Part shown: piece after piece, positions 40,768-51,022 of the stretch
Numbering within the stretch: position 1 is the first letter of the stretch
How the letters are laid out: each line of letters begins with the position of its first letter
Source of the DNA: Pseudomonas bubulae
GTDB lineage: Bacteria; Pseudomonadota; Gammaproteobacteria; Pseudomonadales; Pseudomonadaceae
Direction of reading: 5' to 3'
Length of the DNA: 64,000 bases
Assembly (NCBI RefSeq): GCF_037023725.1
Contig: NZ_CP146077.1
Coordinates: 1,711,001 to 1,775,000, forward strand
The notes under the pieces: model-generated
Told to the model about the DNA's origin: nothing
What the model saw: the letters and a program-made list of their open reading frames with translations, nothing else
Databases searched by the model: none
Program-made: the position numbers and the translations under genes

Positions 40768-41592
40768 TTAGGGTGCGAAGGCGCCAATGAAAATCGCCGG
40801 GTCAACCCTTGCATCATTGAGGCTGACGTTCCAGTGCATATGCGGGCCCGTGGCGCGGCCTGTCGAGCCGACCTTGCCCACCACATCGCCGCGGGCCAGT
40901 TGCTGGCCGACCTTGGTGTCGATCTTCGACATATGGCAGAACATGCTGATAAAGCCCTGGCCGTGATCTACAAACACCGTATTGCCATTGAAGAAGTAAT
41001 TGCCGATCAGGATTACCTTGCCCGCTGCCGGGGTCTTGATCGGCGTGCCAGCAGGTACGGCGAAGTCGAGACCGGCGTGAGGGTTGCGCTCTTCGCCATT
41101 GAAGAAGCGGCGCACGCCGAACTTGCTCGACAGCGGGCCATTGACCGGTTTGTCCAGCAACAGGTTGCTGGGTGTGTTGGGGCTGAAGGTGCGGTAGGCC
41201 TTGATCTGGATCGCCAGCTCGTTGTCGATGCGCTTGATATCGGCCGGGTCGGGATTGACCTGACGCTTGTTTTTCAAGGTGATGTGTTGCTCGGGGTATT
41301 TTTTGCTGCCCACCGCAAAGCTCAGGTTGCGCCCGCCGGAGGTGATCTGCTGGCTACCGGGTTTGACCGTCAACGGGATGCCGACAATCGCCCGCCAGGT
41401 GTCCTGTTCCTTGATCACCATGACCGGCTTGCCGTCATAGCTGGCCTTGGGCGCCTGGGCGCCGCTGCCCAGTTCAATCACGGCCACCCCTCCGGGCACC
41501 GGTTTGTGCAGCAGGCGGGTGATATAGCTGTCAGCCGCCTGAGCATTGAAAGTCAGGCACAGCAAAAGCACGGCAGAGAAAAAACGTGGCAT
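40768..41592 (-). CDS. Periplasmic M23-family metallopeptidase
   Basis: A 274-aa protein with a signal peptide (MPRFFSAVLLLCLTFNAQAA). The C-terminal LytM/M23 domain carries zinc ligands in NPHAGLDF and GPHMHWNV, with an intervening VDHGQGFISMFCHMS block, so it should be an active murein endopeptidase. It lies 3 bases after xseA and is probably co-transcribed with it. Exact peptidoglycan bond is not deducible. Confidence 0.9.
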   Translation of the reverse strand: MPRFFSAVLLLCLTFNAQAADSYITRLLHKPVPGGVAVIELGSGAQAPKASYDGKPVMVIKEQDTWRAIVGIPLTVKPGSQQITSGGRNLSFAVGSKKYPEQHITLKNKRQVNPDPADIKRIDNELAIQIKAYRTFSPNTPSNLLLDKPVNGPLSSKFGVRRFFNGEERNPHAGLDFAVPAGTPIKTPAAGKVILIGNYFFNGNTVFVDHGQGFISMFCHMSKIDTKVGQQLARGDVVGKVGSTGRATGPHMHWNVSLNDARVDPAIFIGAFAP

Positions 41593-41595
41593 TGG

Positions 41596-42987
41596 TTAAT
41601 CCAGTAAAGAAAGGGTGACAGGCGTGAGGTGATTGTCCTCAACGCGCACTTGCAGTTCGCCTTCGCCCAGCCTGGCGGTCAAGCGCTGACCGTTTTGCGT
41701 TTGCGCGGCCCGGCGAACGGCATTGCCCTTTTCATCGAGCAGGATACTGTAGCCACGGCCCAGGGTCGCCAGCGGACTGACCACATGCAGGGTTTGCATC
41801 TGGTTTTGCAGCTGCATGCGGCGCGCCTTGAGGCCTTCGCGCATGGCCCGGGGCAAGCGCTCGGCCAGGCTGTCCAGACGCTGGCGCAACATGGCCAGCT
41901 GACGCCCCGGATGTTGTGCGGCCAGACGGGTTTCGAGGCGGATCAGGCGTTCGCGGCGAGTATTCAGGCTGCGCTCGAAAGCCCGGCGCATGCGCATGTC
42001 CAGGTCATCCAGGCGTTGGGCTTGCTGACGCAGACGTTCGCCGGGGTGACGCAGGCGTCGCGCCAGGCCGTCGAGGCGCAAGCGGTCGCGCATCAGGCGA
42101 TCACGAATGCGCATCACCAGGCGCCGATGCAGGCTGTCGATGCGCCGTTGCAGGTCGCTTGAGTCCGGTGCCAGCAGCTCGGCCGCGGCCGAAGGCGTGG
42201 GCGCGCGCACGTCTGCCACGAAGTCGGCGATCGAGACATCGGTTTCGTGACCCACGGCACTGACGACAGGGGTAACGCAGGCATCGATGGCGCGAGCCAC
42301 GGCTTCTTCGTTGAAACACCACAGGTCTTCCAGCGAGCCGCCGCCGCGGGCCAGGATCAGTGCGTCAAAGCCCCGTGCATCGGCCAGCTTGAGGGCACGG
42401 ACGATTTGCGCCGTGGCTTCGCGGCCTTGAACGGCGGTGGGGATCAGGGTCAGTTCGACTTGTGGCGCACGGCGGCGGAACACGCTGATGATGTCGCGAA
42501 TCACCGCGCCGGTGGGCGAGCTGACAATACCGATGCGCTGCGGGTGAGCGGGCAGGGCGACCTTGCGTTCGGGGCTGAACAGGCCTTCGGCGCCGAGCTT
42601 TTCCTTGAGTGCATCGAAGGCCAGGCGCAGTGCGCCGTCGCCGGCGGGTTCTACAGTGTCGAGGATCAACTGGTAATCGCCACGGCCTTCAAACAGCGAG
42701 ACCTTGCCGCGCACCTTGACCGCCAGGCCATCCTTGAGCGCCTGACGAACCCGCGCAGCGTTATTGCGAAACAGCGCACAACGCACCTGGGCGCCGCTGT
42801 CCTTGAGAGTGAAATACACGTGGCCAGAGGCCGGGCGGGCGAGGTTGGAGATTTCGCCTTCTACCCAGATATTGCTGAACACGTCTTCGAGCAGCACCCG
42901 CGCCCGGCCATTGAGCTGGCTGACGGTCAGGACTTCCCGGTCGAGATTGAGTCTTGCAAAGGGGTCTTTAATCATGCGGGTCATCAT
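41596..42987 (-). CDS. xseA: Exodeoxyribonuclease VII large subunit
   Basis: A 463-aa protein with an N-terminal OB fold (VLTVSQLNGRARVLLEDVF), the catalytic core IGIVSSPTGAVIRDIISVF, the block ILARGGGSLEDLWCFNEE, a long coiled-coil arm rich in Arg and Leu (about residues 270-400), and the C-terminal SPLATLGRGYSIL. It degrades single-stranded DNA with XseB. No clear ribosome site is seen; the ATG at 42975 (MIKDPFARLNLD) is an alternative start. Confidence 0.95.
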   Translation of the reverse strand: MMTRMIKDPFARLNLDREVLTVSQLNGRARVLLEDVFSNIWVEGEISNLARPASGHVYFTLKDSGAQVRCALFRNNAARVRQALKDGLAVKVRGKVSLFEGRGDYQLILDTVEPAGDGALRLAFDALKEKLGAEGLFSPERKVALPAHPQRIGIVSSPTGAVIRDIISVFRRRAPQVELTLIPTAVQGREATAQIVRALKLADARGFDALILARGGGSLEDLWCFNEEAVARAIDACVTPVVSAVGHETDVSIADFVADVRAPTPSAAAELLAPDSSDLQRRIDSLHRRLVMRIRDRLMRDRLRLDGLARRLRHPGERLRQQAQRLDDLDMRMRRAFERSLNTRRERLIRLETRLAAQHPGRQLAMLRQRLDSLAERLPRAMREGLKARRMQLQNQMQTLHVVSPLATLGRGYSILLDEKGNAVRRAAQTQNGQRLTARLGEGELQVRVEDNHLTPVTLSLLD

Positions 42988-43055
42988 AAGGGCGGATTGT
43001 TATCACTGCACCTGTCTGATAGAAGTCTGCGCACTAAAAACAAGGAAGCAGAGCA

Positions 43056-43802
43056 ATGGATTTGCCGTTTAGTGGTGGTGAGTGGGTGCTGCTGGAGCTG
43101 GCCATTGCCCTGGCCTATATCGTCTTTGGTGTGGCCGGGTTCGGCACGGCGCTGGTGGCCGGGCCGATCCTGATTCTGTGCCTGCCGCTGTCGAAAATCA
43201 TCCCGCTGCTGGTGCTGCTGGATTTTGTGGCGGCCTTTGGTAACTGGCTGCCGTCGCGCCGGGATGTGGTGCGATCCGAGTTGCTGCGCTTGCTGCCGTG
43301 CATGGCGATCGGCTGTGTGGTGGGCGTGGTGTTTTTGCTGAACCTTAAATCCGACCTGTTGTTGCTGTTGATGGGGGTTTTTATCACCGCTTACGCCTTG
43401 TACAGCCTGGCGGTGAAGGTGAAGCCGGCACGGCTCGCTGCCGGTTGGGCCATCCCCACGGGTATCACCGGCGGGTTGTTTGGTGCGCTGTTTGGCAGTG
43501 GCGGTTTTTTGTATGCGCTTTATCTGAATGCCCGCTTGCCCAAAGACGCTGCCCGCGCCACCCAGAGTGCGTTGATCAGTTGCAGCACCGTGGTGCGTCT
43601 TACGTTGTTCGTACTTGCCGGTGTGTATGCCGATGGCGAGCTGTTGTTGCTTGGCGCCTGCCTGTTACCGGCGATGGCAATGGGACTGTGGGTTGGCCGC
43701 CGGCTGACGCGCAAATTGTCCCGCGAGGCGTTTGTGCGGCTGGTAACGTGGCTGGTGCTGGCCAGCGGCATTGCGCTGATTGCGCGTTATCTGAGTGCTT
43801 GA
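43056..43802 (+). CDS. TauE/SafE-family anion exporter
   Basis: A 248-aa membrane protein with about seven or eight hydrophobic helices. The family marks are VFGVAGFGTALVAGP near the N-terminus and GITGGLFGALFGSGGFLYA in the second half. Such proteins export sulfite, sulfoacetate or related organosulfur anions. Divergent from xseA. AAGGAAGCAGAGC precedes the ATG. Substrate unknown. Confidence 0.87.
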   Translation: MDLPFSGGEWVLLELAIALAYIVFGVAGFGTALVAGPILILCLPLSKIIPLLVLLDFVAAFGNWLPSRRDVVRSELLRLLPCMAIGCVVGVVFLLNLKSDLLLLLMGVFITAYALYSLAVKVKPARLAAGWAIPTGITGGLFGALFGSGGFLYALYLNARLPKDAARATQSALISCSTVVRLTLFVLAGVYADGELLLLGACLLPAMAMGLWVGRRLTRKLSREAFVRLVTWLVLASGIALIARYLSA

Positions 43803-43845
43803 CCTCGCGAGGTGAGGCTTTAAGCTGCGCGTCAGCTCTAACTCT

Positions 43846-43930
43846 GTGGGAGCGGGCTTGCTCGCGATGCAGGCACTGCGGTGCCGCAGCCAGATCGCGT
43901 CGATGTGATCGCGAGCAAGCCCGCTCCAGC
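43846..43930. repeat. REP pair (GTGGGAGCGGGC family)
   Basis: GTGGGAGCGGGCTTGCTCGC and the inverted GCGAGCAAGCCCGCTCCAGC flank an imperfect centre. Confidence 0.9.
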
Positions 43931-43974
43931 AGTTGCACTGTGTTGCCCTTATTTCACGTACATGTGCCGTCCCC

Positions 43975-44523
43975 ATGAATTCCCAAAGCATCATCGTTCC
44001 AAAAATCTCCACCTTGCCGGTGCATGAGCCGCGTGCCCGGGCCATCGTGCGCTGGCTGGTGCGCAAGAACATCATCGAAGAAGAGCTCACCACCTGCGGC
44101 CGTACCGGCAATGGCATGGCCTACGCCATCGCCCCCGGTGCCCGTGAAGTGGTGCTGCACCCCGAGGCTCTGCCTTTCGGGCAGCCGGTCAATGGCCTGG
44201 AGATCATCACCAAGCGCTGCATCTACACACCGGCCAAAGGTTTTCTTGAAGAAGCCGGTTGCGCCGAGTGCCGCAAGGAAGTGGGCGAGGCACTGTTTGA
44301 AAGCCTCGAAGACTGGATGCCGGGGCGTACCGACAACTTCATCTGTCCGCTGTGCGCCCACGAAGACGACATCAACGGTTTTCTGTTTTTACAGCCGTGT
44401 GCGTTTTCCAACCTTGGGTTTATTTTCAACAACTGGGCCGAGGCTGGATTCAAGCAAAGCTTTCTCGACGAGTTCGCCGACTGGCTCGACCAGCCGGTGG
44501 CGTGGGTGAAAGTCGAACTCTGA
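43975..44523 (+). CDS. Conserved hypothetical protein with two CxxC pairs
   Basis: A 182-aa soluble protein. Cys pairs CAEC and CPLC, about 30-35 residues apart in the second half, suggest a zinc-ribbon-like fold; the flanks are GCAECRKEVGEALFES and NFICPLCAHEDDINGFLF. Relatives are often labelled as sugar ABC ATPases in databases, but I see no Walker A motif here, so I regard that label as unsupported. The ATG at 43975 opens the conserved part (MNSQSIIVPKISTLPVHE). It follows a REP element and has its own upstream space. Confidence 0.65.
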   Translation: MNSQSIIVPKISTLPVHEPRARAIVRWLVRKNIIEEELTTCGRTGNGMAYAIAPGAREVVLHPEALPFGQPVNGLEIITKRCIYTPAKGFLEEAGCAECRKEVGEALFESLEDWMPGRTDNFICPLCAHEDDINGFLFLQPCAFSNLGFIFNNWAEAGFKQSFLDEFADWLDQPVAWVKVEL

Positions 44524-44533
44524 GGTGAAAATT

Positions 44534-46276
<1,743 letters not shown>

Positions 46277-46282
46277 TAGTGG

Positions 46283-46348
46283 TCGCACCCGGGTTCACAC
46301 CCGGGTGCGATACGAATTAAGTCACCGGGGCTGTTTGATTCAGCCCCG
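46283..46348 (+). promoter_or_regulatory. Two tandem hairpins between guaB and guaA
   Basis: First TCGCACCCGGG/CCCGGGTGCGA (46283-46293 and 46300-46310), perfect 11 bp. Second CGGGGCTG/CAGCCCCG (46326-46333 and 46341-46348), perfect 8 bp, followed by TGTCGTTTCTG. Neither has a strong T run. They may set mRNA stability or partial termination between the two genes. Confidence 0.6.
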
Positions 46349-46379
46349 TGTCGTTTCTGAAATTAATCGAGATTTTGTC

Positions 46380-47957
46380 ATGGCCCTCGACATTCACGCT
46401 CACCGCATCCTGATCCTGGACTTCGGTTCCCAGTACACCCAGCTGATCGCCCGCCGCGTGCGCGAAATCGGCGTTTACTGCGAACTGCACCCGTTCGACA
46501 TGGACGACGCAGCGATCCGCGAATTCGCCCCTAAAGGCATCATCCTGGCCGGTGGCCCGGAGTCGGTACACGAAGCCGGCAGCCCGCGCGCCCCACAAGC
46601 TGTATTTGACCTGGGCGTACCGGTTTTCGGTATCTGCTACGGCATGCAGACCATGGCCGAGCAACTGGGCGGCAAGGTTGAAGGTTCCGAGCTGCGCGAG
46701 TTTGGTTATGCCCGCGTCGACGTGGTTGGCAAAAGCCGCCTGCTGGACGGCATCGAAGACCACATCGACGCCGACGGCCTGTTCGGTCTGGACGTGTGGA
46801 TGAGCCACGGTGACAAGGTCACCAAAATGCCGTCCGACTTCCACATTCTGGCCAGCACTCCAAGCTGCCCGATTGCCGGCATGTTCAGCGACGAGCGCGG
46901 CTACTACGGCGTGCAGTTCCACCCGGAAGTGACCCACACCAAACAGGGTGGCCGCATCCTGTCGCGCTTTATCCTCGACATCTGCGGCTGCGAAGCCCTG
47001 TGGACGCCGTCGAAAATCGCCGAAGACGCGATTGCCAACATCCGTGCCCAGGTCGGTACCGACAACGTATTGCTGGGCTTGTCCGGCGGCGTTGACTCCT
47101 CGGTAGTAGCAGCTTTGCTGCACAAGGCCATCGGCGACCAGTTGACCTGCGTATTCGTGGACAACGGCCTGCTGCGCCTGCACGAAGGTGAGCAAGTGAT
47201 GGCCATGTTCGCCGAGAACATGGGCGTCAAGGTGATCCGCGCCAACGCTGCCGACCAGTTCCTGAACAACCTGGCTGGCGAAAGCGACCCGGAGAAAAAG
47301 CGCAAGATCATCGGCCGTACCTTTATCGACGTGTTCGATGCCGAATCCTGCAAGCTGGAAAACATCAAGTACCTGGCCCAGGGCACCATCTACCCGGACG
47401 TGATCGAGTCGGCTGGCGCCAAGAGCGGCAAGGCTCACGTCATCAAGTCGCACCACAACGTGGGCGGCCTGCCGGACGAAATGAACCTCAAGCTGGTTGA
47501 ACCGCTGCGTGAGCTGTTCAAGGACGAAGTCCGTCGTCTGGGTCTGGAGCTGGGCCTGCCGTACGACATGGTCTACCGTCACCCGTTCCCGGGCCCGGGT
47601 CTGGGCGTGCGCATCCTGGGTGAAGTGAAAAAGGAATACGCCGACATCCTGCGTCGTGCTGACCACATCTTTATCGAAGAGCTGCGCAAGGCTGACTGGT
47701 ACCACAAAGTGAGCCAGGCATTTGTAGTGTTCCAGCCGGTTAAATCGGTTGGTGTTGTAGGCGATGGCCGTCGTTACGCCTGGGTAGTTGCCCTGCGTGC
47801 CGTAGAAACCATCGACTTCATGACCGCGCGTTGGGCTCATCTGCCTTACGAACTGCTGGAAACCGTCAGCGGCCGGATCATCAACGAAATCGAAGGCATC
47901 TCCCGCGTAACTTATGACGTGTCGAGCAAGCCGCCGGCAACGATTGAGTGGGAATGA
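46380..47957 (+). CDS. guaA: GMP synthase (glutamine-hydrolysing)
   Basis: A 525-aa enzyme. The glutaminase domain has nucleophile GICYGMQTM and His in [11 protein letters not shown]. The ATP-pyrophosphatase P-loop is [14 protein letters not shown], and the dimerisation domain has [14 protein letters not shown]. The ATG at 46380 gives [16 protein letters not shown]. Second gene of guaBA. Confidence 0.98.
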   Translation: MALDIHAHRILILDFGSQYTQLIARRVREIGVYCELHPFDMDDAAIREFAPKGIILAGGPESVHEAGSPRAPQAVFDLGVPVFGICYGMQTMAEQLGGKVEGSELREFGYARVDVVGKSRLLDGIEDHIDADGLFGLDVWMSHGDKVTKMPSDFHILASTPSCPIAGMFSDERGYYGVQFHPEVTHTKQGGRILSRFILDICGCEALWTPSKIAEDAIANIRAQVGTDNVLLGLSGGVDSSVVAALLHKAIGDQLTCVFVDNGLLRLHEGEQVMAMFAENMGVKVIRANAADQFLNNLAGESDPEKKRKIIGRTFIDVFDAESCKLENIKYLAQGTIYPDVIESAGAKSGKAHVIKSHHNVGGLPDEMNLKLVEPLRELFKDEVRRLGLELGLPYDMVYRHPFPGPGLGVRILGEVKKEYADILRRADHIFIEELRKADWYHKVSQAFVVFQPVKSVGVVGDGRRYAWVVALRAVETIDFMTARWAHLPYELLETVSGRIINEIEGISRVTYDVSSKPPATIEWE

Positions 47958-48003
47958 TTAGACGTCCGGCACTGACCGGCACGATCTAGCAGGAAATACC
48001 CTG

Positions 48004-48025
48004 AAGCCCGCTTAATTGCGGGCTT
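48004..48025 (+). terminator. Terminator after guaA
   Basis: AAGCCCGC, loop TTAATT, GCGGGCTT followed by TTGGCTTTTTT. Confidence 0.85.
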
Positions 48026-48116
48026 TTGGCTTTTTTGGGCTGGCAATTTCTGGCTGTTTTGTGCATCGCCAGGCAGCGTGTTCAGGTGGCTTGGTACGGG
48101 GCCGCGCTGATTTCGG

Positions 48117-48659
48117 CTAGAAGTTATCCATCGCGTGACACATCGACACCTTGCCATCAGGCTTCGGCTCGACAGCGACCCATTGCATGCCGTCAGCTGA
48201 AAGCTCATCCAGCAGGAATGAGCAGTCTGCCGACATGGATGCCTGCACCCGGTAATCCACCCCGGGCCGAGGTACGAAGGTCATGGTCCTGGCGCACTGC
48301 CGGGCATATTGCAGGCGCCCCAGGTAATGGAGCGCGATCGGCTTGTTCGCCGGCACTACCAGCTCTGACGAGACCGAACCTGCCAACGAATAGATCGGCC
48401 CGGCAATGCTGAGGTTTTCGCCGTTATGGTCGGGGAAGCCGGATTTCGCCGACGCCATCACCCCCGCGCCGGGCACATTCCAGTCGAGGCAGTCACGCCC
48501 CGGCACGGCGCGCACCAGACCGTCGGTGAGCAGACGAATACGGGCAGTCTCGCCGCTCTGCGGGGGTATGTAGCCGGTAGACAGCGAACGCACGTTTGCC
48601 ACTTGGCCGCAGCCGCTGAGCGCTAGCAGAACGGCGGGGATTACAGTGAACAGTCTCAT
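48117..48659 (-). CDS. Putative lipoprotein of unknown function
   Basis: A 180-aa protein starting MRLFTVIPAVLLALSGCGQ, a signal peptide with lipobox (Cys17), so probably an envelope lipoprotein. The mature part looks beta-rich with four further cysteines (RDCLDW, RQCART, ADCSFL, MCHAM), which could form two disulfides. No family recognised. It is the last of three lipoprotein genes in the same direction, each about 25 bases apart, which suggests an operon. Confidence 0.65.
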   Translation of the reverse strand: MRLFTVIPAVLLALSGCGQVANVRSLSTGYIPPQSGETARIRLLTDGLVRAVPGRDCLDWNVPGAGVMASAKSGFPDHNGENLSIAGPIYSLAGSVSSELVVPANKPIALHYLGRLQYARQCARTMTFVPRPGVDYRVQASMSADCSFLLDELSADGMQWVAVEPKPDGKVSMCHAMDNF

Positions 48660-48684
48660 CAGGCAATCGACTCGCAGGGGCAGG

Positions 48685-49011
48685 TTAAGGCTGGCGGCAG
48701 TTCTGGCTGACTGACAGATGCGGCGCAGGTTCATAGGTCACGCGCTGCAAACCATCGGCGTCCTGGAACAGGAAGTACTTGGTGCGACAGTCCTTGAACA
48801 TTGTCGAGTAACCCTCGGCCCGGAAGCCTTGACCATCTACCTGTTTGGTCACGGTATTGTTGCGGCTGACCACCGCGAGCACACTCTGATAGCTGTCGCC
48901 CATGTTTACCCCAGGTTCGCCGGTGATTGCGACCGAGGAGGCGCAACCACCCAGCGCTGTTGCCGCCAGGGCCAATGCGGCACCATACAGTCCGTTGCGT
49001 AGATTGTTCAT
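48685..49011 (-). CDS. Putative small lipoprotein of unknown function
   Basis: A 108-aa protein with signal peptide and lipobox ALGGC (Cys23). The mature part is short and includes VNMGDSYQSVLAVVSRNN and two cysteines (KDCRTK and SQNCRQP). The arrangement GDSYQSVLAV...TEY-like resembles SmpA/OmlA-type small lipoproteins in shape, but the resemblance is too weak to assign. Middle gene of the three-gene lipoprotein set. Confidence 0.62.
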   Translation of the reverse strand: MNNLRNGLYGAALALAATALGGCASSVAITGEPGVNMGDSYQSVLAVVSRNNTVTKQVDGQGFRAEGYSTMFKDCRTKYFLFQDADGLQRVTYEPAPHLSVSQNCRQP

Positions 49012-49035
49012 TCCCTGTGTCCTTTAGGTGACGGA

Positions 49036-49347
49036 TTAACGGCGGCCATCGCACACCGGCGATTCTCCAATACGACCGAGCTTGCACATGTCCAAGTTAT
49101 CTTTGCGTTTGTAGCCTGCGTCTTTCATGCAATAGAAGTTCAGTAACCTCACATCGATTGGCGACCTGTCTCCTGCGCCATCAACATTGGTATATCCGCA
49201 CGCACGCATCGCAGCAATGATCCCGGTCTGCGATACGCCCTCCTTGTACCATTTTGTGTAATCCGGAGCCGGCGGTTGAAAGCCCCTTCCCGTGCAGCCA
49301 ACCAGTAACACAGCGCAAAAACTCAGCAACAGGCTCCTCGTGAACAT
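49036..49347 (-). CDS. Putative small lipoprotein of unknown function
   Basis: A 103-aa protein with lipobox LLVGC (Cys18). The mature part has WYKEGVSQTGIIAAMRACGY and NFYCMKDAGYK: a Trp-x-x-Gly ... CGY ... CM..GY pattern found in many small proteobacterial lipoproteins, with paired cysteines. First gene of the lipoprotein set; divergent from the next lipoprotein gene. Confidence 0.65.
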   Translation of the reverse strand: MFTRSLLLSFCAVLLVGCTGRGFQPPAPDYTKWYKEGVSQTGIIAAMRACGYTNVDGAGDRSPIDVRLLNFYCMKDAGYKRKDNLDMCKLGRIGESPVCDGRR

Positions 49348-49463
49348 GGCGTTCTTCCTTGGGTTTTGACGCGGGTAGAGTGTGATGCGCCAACATCGTA
49401 TAGGGAACTTTCATTCAACAAATGGTTCCATACTGTCCTTCACTCAGACTGTTCAAGGATCGA

Positions 49464-50021
49464 ATGAAAACTTATCTGGCAGTTCCGTTAGCAATCACAC
49501 TCGCCCTTGTGATGACCGGTTGCAGTAGCCGTAAGGCGGGTGATCTCACTTCAACGCCGGTCGTGCCACTGGTCATGAATGACCATCAAGCCAGCTTGAC
49601 CTTCCGTACCATCGGCGGGGAGGGTGATCACCCTGTCAGTTACATGTACGGGTATTCCGACGGTCGAATGGATGACGCGGGTGATCGTGTTTATGACACT
49701 GCTTACTTCAAGCGCATACCGGCCTATCTGAAGCGAATTGGCGGTGGCACTGACAGCATCAGCAAGCTGGTCGATGCAGACAAAGTGGTGCACGTGGAAG
49801 GGACGGTCAAGGCCAAGCAGTTCACCTTCAACGGTATTCCAATGCCTACGCCGTTCGACAAAGAGCAGCCTGTTGCGCAGCAATTCACCCCGCAAGCCAA
49901 GAAGAATTACGTGGTTGAAACCGTGATCGCTGACACTTGGGTGATGAACGTGTATGAAGTTTCTCCAACCGGTGAACGCAAGACCGTTGGCGCTCAAAAA
50001 AATGATGGCGCCGCAGACTGA
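49464..50021 (+). CDS. Putative lipoprotein of unknown function
   Basis: A 185-aa protein. The ATG at 49464 follows AAGGATCGA and opens the signal peptide MKTYLAVPLAITLALVMTGC with lipobox Cys20. The mature part is predicted beta-rich (ASLTFRTIGGEGDHPVSYMY, VVHVEGTVKAKQFTF) and has no other cysteine. I do not recognise a family. It has its own strong terminator at 50057. Confidence 0.65.
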   Translation: MKTYLAVPLAITLALVMTGCSSRKAGDLTSTPVVPLVMNDHQASLTFRTIGGEGDHPVSYMYGYSDGRMDDAGDRVYDTAYFKRIPAYLKRIGGGTDSISKLVDADKVVHVEGTVKAKQFTFNGIPMPTPFDKEQPVAQQFTPQAKKNYVVETVIADTWVMNVYEVSPTGERKTVGAQKNDGAAD

Positions 50022-50322
50022 TAGTGCATGAAAGGCCTTGAGCCCGGCTTGATATAAAAAGCGATCAACCTTTACTGTTGATCGCTTTTTTTGTGGTCGG
50101 CGTTCTGAATCATCAAACTTCCGACGCCAATTAATTGAACGTGGCAATTGCTCGAAATGGCAATTGAGCTTAGTTCGATTGATTCATACGCGTTATTAAA
50201 ACCTCATCCATAAATAATACATGCCTCAACCAAAACAATTGGTTAGGCGTGCTGTTTTTGCTGTAGTCAAAATACTGACAATCAAAGCCAGTCGCATCCT
50301 CCCTATAAGTCGGTGATTTATC
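50022..50322. other. AT-rich intergenic space before the protease-like lipoprotein gene
   Basis: This 301-base gap starts with the terminator at 50057-50092. The rest is clearly richer in A and T than the surrounding genes. It holds one hairpin (50223-50248: GCCT, one bulged C, AACCAA, loop, TTGGTTAGGC) and no convincing gene. The base composition supports a recently acquired segment. Confidence 0.5.
50057..50092 (+). terminator. Rho-independent terminator
   Basis: AAAAAGCGATCAAC, loop CTTTACT, GTTGATCGC and seven T. Confidence 0.92.
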
Positions 50323-50979
50323 ATGATCAAGATCATGGCCTTCTTGTTAATAGGAGTTGTCACTGCAGGATGCAACGGATTCGTGAAGCCCGACTTGTCG
50401 GGGCCGGTCAATGAAGCTTACTTTCCCGTCTTTTCAGGCTTTCCCATGCCGTATATGTACATGGCCTCGGCCGTGCAATGGAATGAGGACTACGCCGTCA
50501 CCACTGGGCATACCCCGTTTATCCCCAACGTTGCATACCGTTGCAGCACACGCTGCGATCTGGTCTTTATCAAGCATAAAGCCAATGGCCACTTCCCGGC
50601 ATGGCGAGCGCCGCAGGTGGGAGAGAGCATCACGGCCGTGGGCGTGAGCCCTTACCTTGTGACCACGACGGGTAAGGGCAAAGTGTATAAAACCCCCTTC
50701 AGCAATACCGAAGATCACAGCGGTGACCTGTATGCCATTCATGATGCCCCGCTGGTCAAGGGCATGTCGGGTGGGCCGGTGATCGCCAGTGACGGTTGCG
50801 TGGTGGGGATCAATGCCGGTTTTTATTCGACCAGCCTGAACAGTGCTATTACGTTGCCTGAGCTGAAGAGCGCGCAGAGAGTGAGCATTTTTATCCCGTA
50901 TTCGATTGTTGCCCGCGAATGGGGGATGTTGCAGGCGCAGCTTGATGGGGGGCGTGGGTCGAAGTTTGCGGCCAAGTAA
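50323..50979 (+). CDS. Lipoprotein with trypsin-like serine protease domain
   Basis: A 218-aa protein with lipobox VTAGC (Cys17), so probably anchored in the envelope. It has a chymotrypsin-fold triad in the right order and spacing: His63 in VTTGHTPF, Asp79 in RCDLVFIK, Ser149 in VKGMSGGPVIA. GxSGGPV is the classical active-site block of S1-type peptidases. Cys74/Cys78 and Cys159 are extra. The domain is short (about 190 residues) and no PDZ domain follows, unlike DegP. ATG at 50323 has only a weak ribosome site. The substrate is unknown; the neighbouring lipoproteins are candidates for partners. Confidence 0.72.
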   Translation: MIKIMAFLLIGVVTAGCNGFVKPDLSGPVNEAYFPVFSGFPMPYMYMASAVQWNEDYAVTTGHTPFIPNVAYRCSTRCDLVFIKHKANGHFPAWRAPQVGESITAVGVSPYLVTTTGKGKVYKTPFSNTEDHSGDLYAIHDAPLVKGMSGGPVIASDGCVVGINAGFYSTSLNSAITLPELKSAQRVSIFIPYSIVAREWGMLQAQLDGGRGSKFAAK

Positions 50980-51019
50980 AAAAGCACCCTCACCCCGGAA
51001 GGTGAGGGTGCTTTTTTTG
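50978..51019. terminator. Bidirectional terminator between the protease-like gene and treR
   Basis: A run, AGCACCCTCACC, loop CCGGAA, GGTGAGGGTGCT, T run. A 17-18 bp stem including A-T pairs; serves both convergent genes. Confidence 0.92.
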
Positions 51020-51022
51020 ATG

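Noticed and set aside
43975..44523. Annotation as sugar ABC transporter ATPase
   Set aside because: No Walker A, Walker B or signature motif is visible; the name is carried over in databases without sequence support.
50226..50411. A 61-codon - strand frame in the AT-rich gap and the start of the protease-like gene
   Set aside because: Half of it is antisense to the signal peptide of the 50323 gene, with no ribosome site; chance frame.
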